Below are positions 6,154 to 6,771 of a stretch of 6,771 nucleotides of DNA, one piece after another; position 1 is the stretch's first letter; each line of letters starts with the position of its first letter. This DNA comes from an uncultured Clostridium sp. (GTDB lineage Bacteria > Bacillota > Clostridia > TANB77 > CAG-508). The notes below the pieces were generated by a model. The model saw nothing but the letters and a program-made list of their open reading frames with translations. It ran no database searches and was not told the origin of the DNA. The stretch is from assembly GCA_946495905.1 (NCBI GenBank), contig CAMMEP010000065.1, positions 1-6,771 of the forward strand, given 5' to 3'. Made by a program: the position numbers and the translations under genes.

Positions 6154-6693
6154 ATGGAAAAATTAGATAATGCAATACTGTTTGCAACAAAAGCACATGA
6201 TGGACAAAGAAGAAAAACGGATAATGTTGCTATGATATTTCATCCTTTTACAGTAGGAATGATTCTACAAAGAGCAGGAATGAGCGAAGATACTGTAATA
6301 GCAGGAATATTACATGATGTAGCAGAGGATACAAAATATAATCTAGAAGATATAGAAAAATATTTTGGAAAAGAAGTAAGAAAAATAGTAGAGGAAGTTA
6401 CAGAAAATAAATCATTAGACTGGAAGCAGAGAAAAACAGAAGCAATAGAAAAAATAAAGAATGCAAGTATTGAAGGAAAAATGGTAGCAACTGTTGACAA
6501 GATAAACAACTTAGAAACTTTATATGATTTAATAGACGAAAAAGGAGAAAAAATATGGAATTGTTTTAACAAGCCATATCCGGAACAAAAATGGTATTAT
6601 ACAGAAATGTATCAAGCAATACTAGAAAACATACAAGAAAATGAATTAACCCAAAGATATAAAAGAATTTTAGAAAAAGTTTTTAATAAATAA
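6154..6693 (+). CDS. Stand-alone RelA/SpoT-type HD hydrolase, putative small alarmone hydrolase
   Basis: This protein has 179 residues from the ATG at 6154, which follows AAAGGAAG (6141-6148). The reading frame is open further upstream to an ATG at 6022, but that start lies inside the hydrolase gene and has no good ribosome site. The fold signature is that of the N-terminal hydrolase domain of RelA/SpoT: AHDGQRRK (14-21), FHP with His30, HDVAED (54-59) with His54, Asp55, Glu58 and Asp59, and VDKINNL with Asp115. His30, His54, Asp55 and Asp115 are the expected metal ligands. There is no synthetase or ACT/TGS domain, and the length is close to that of MESH1-like enzymes. It probably removes the 3' pyrophosphate of (p)ppGpp in the cytoplasm using Mn2+. 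Some members of this group may act on other nucleotides or NADPH, so the substrate is inferred. Confidence 0.85.
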   Translation: MEKLDNAILFATKAHDGQRRKTDNVAMIFHPFTVGMILQRAGMSEDTVIAGILHDVAEDTKYNLEDIEKYFGKEVRKIVEEVTENKSLDWKQRKTEAIEKIKNASIEGKMVATVDKINNLETLYDLIDEKGEKIWNCFNKPYPEQKWYYTEMYQAILENIQENELTQRYKRILEKVFNK

Positions 6694-6712
6694 TAATAAA
6701 AGGAGAAGTAAA

Positions 6713-6771
6713 ATGATAATAACAACTACACAAACAGAATTGAAACAAAAGATAGACTTGGTAAAAAGAAA
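6713..6771 (+). CDS. 5' end of an unrecognised gene (partial)
   Basis: An ATG at 6713 with AGGAG (6701-6705) seven bases upstream opens a frame of 19 complete codons that runs off the window (MIITTTQTELKQKI...). It lies 19 bases after the HD hydrolase stop with no terminator, so it is probably the third gene of the operon. The visible residues suggest a cytoplasmic protein without a signal peptide. The opening MIITTT also begins other families such as YbjQ, but what follows does not match what I know of them, so I assign none. Confidence 0.75.
   Translation, partial: MIITTTQTELKQKIDLVKR

Noticed and set aside
6240..6572. 110-codon minus-strand frame inside the HD hydrolase gene
   Set aside because: Antisense to the conserved HD motifs; Ser/Phe/Ile-rich shadow frame.

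Overview
The window is AT-rich DNA from a low-GC Gram-positive anaerobe, most likely a member of the Clostridia. The support for this is a fused aldehyde/alcohol dehydrogenase (AdhE) typical of fermenters, strong AGGAGG-type ribosome sites, consensus TTGACA/TATAAT-like promoters with 17-base spacers, A/T-ending codons, and a T-box leader in front of an aminoacyl-tRNA synthetase. The species cannot be named from the sequence.

Layout. Bases 1-72 are probably the 3' end of an upstream gene. Bases 73-184 hold a cluster of mutually exclusive inverted repeats that runs into the adhE ribosome site. adhE (185-2788, +) encodes the two-domain enzyme that turns acetyl-CoA into ethanol. A strong hairpin (2789-2821) separates it from the convergent aspS (2824-4569, -), aspartyl-tRNA synthetase. 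The 620-base gap at 4570-5189 is full of signals: a 125-base imperfect palindrome next to aspS, a complete T-box riboswitch with its terminator on the minus strand, a promoter for that leader, and a back-to-back promoter on the plus strand overlapped by an operator-like inverted repeat. The plus strand then carries an apparent operon: a membrane-anchored alpha/beta hydrolase (5190-6107), a stand-alone RelA/SpoT-type HD hydrolase (6154-6693), and the first 19 codons of an unrecognised gene (from 6713).

How the parts work together. adhE regenerates NAD+ during fermentation. aspS is housekeeping, but its leader reads as a tRNA sensor with an Asn codon (AAC) in the specifier position rather than an Asp codon, suggesting that Asn-tRNA supply controls AspRS. 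The last operon pairs a putative lipid/peptide-type hydrolase with a putative (p)ppGpp hydrolase; the functional link between them is unknown.

Most notable: the Asn specifier in the aspS T-box, the switch-like repeats upstream of adhE that share a 10-mer with the hairpin downstream of it, a codon-use change between the two halves of adhE with a perfect internal ribosome site at the junction, and the palindrome inserted between the T-box and aspS. I see no CRISPR array, tRNA/rRNA gene, transposase or clearly new multi-gene system.
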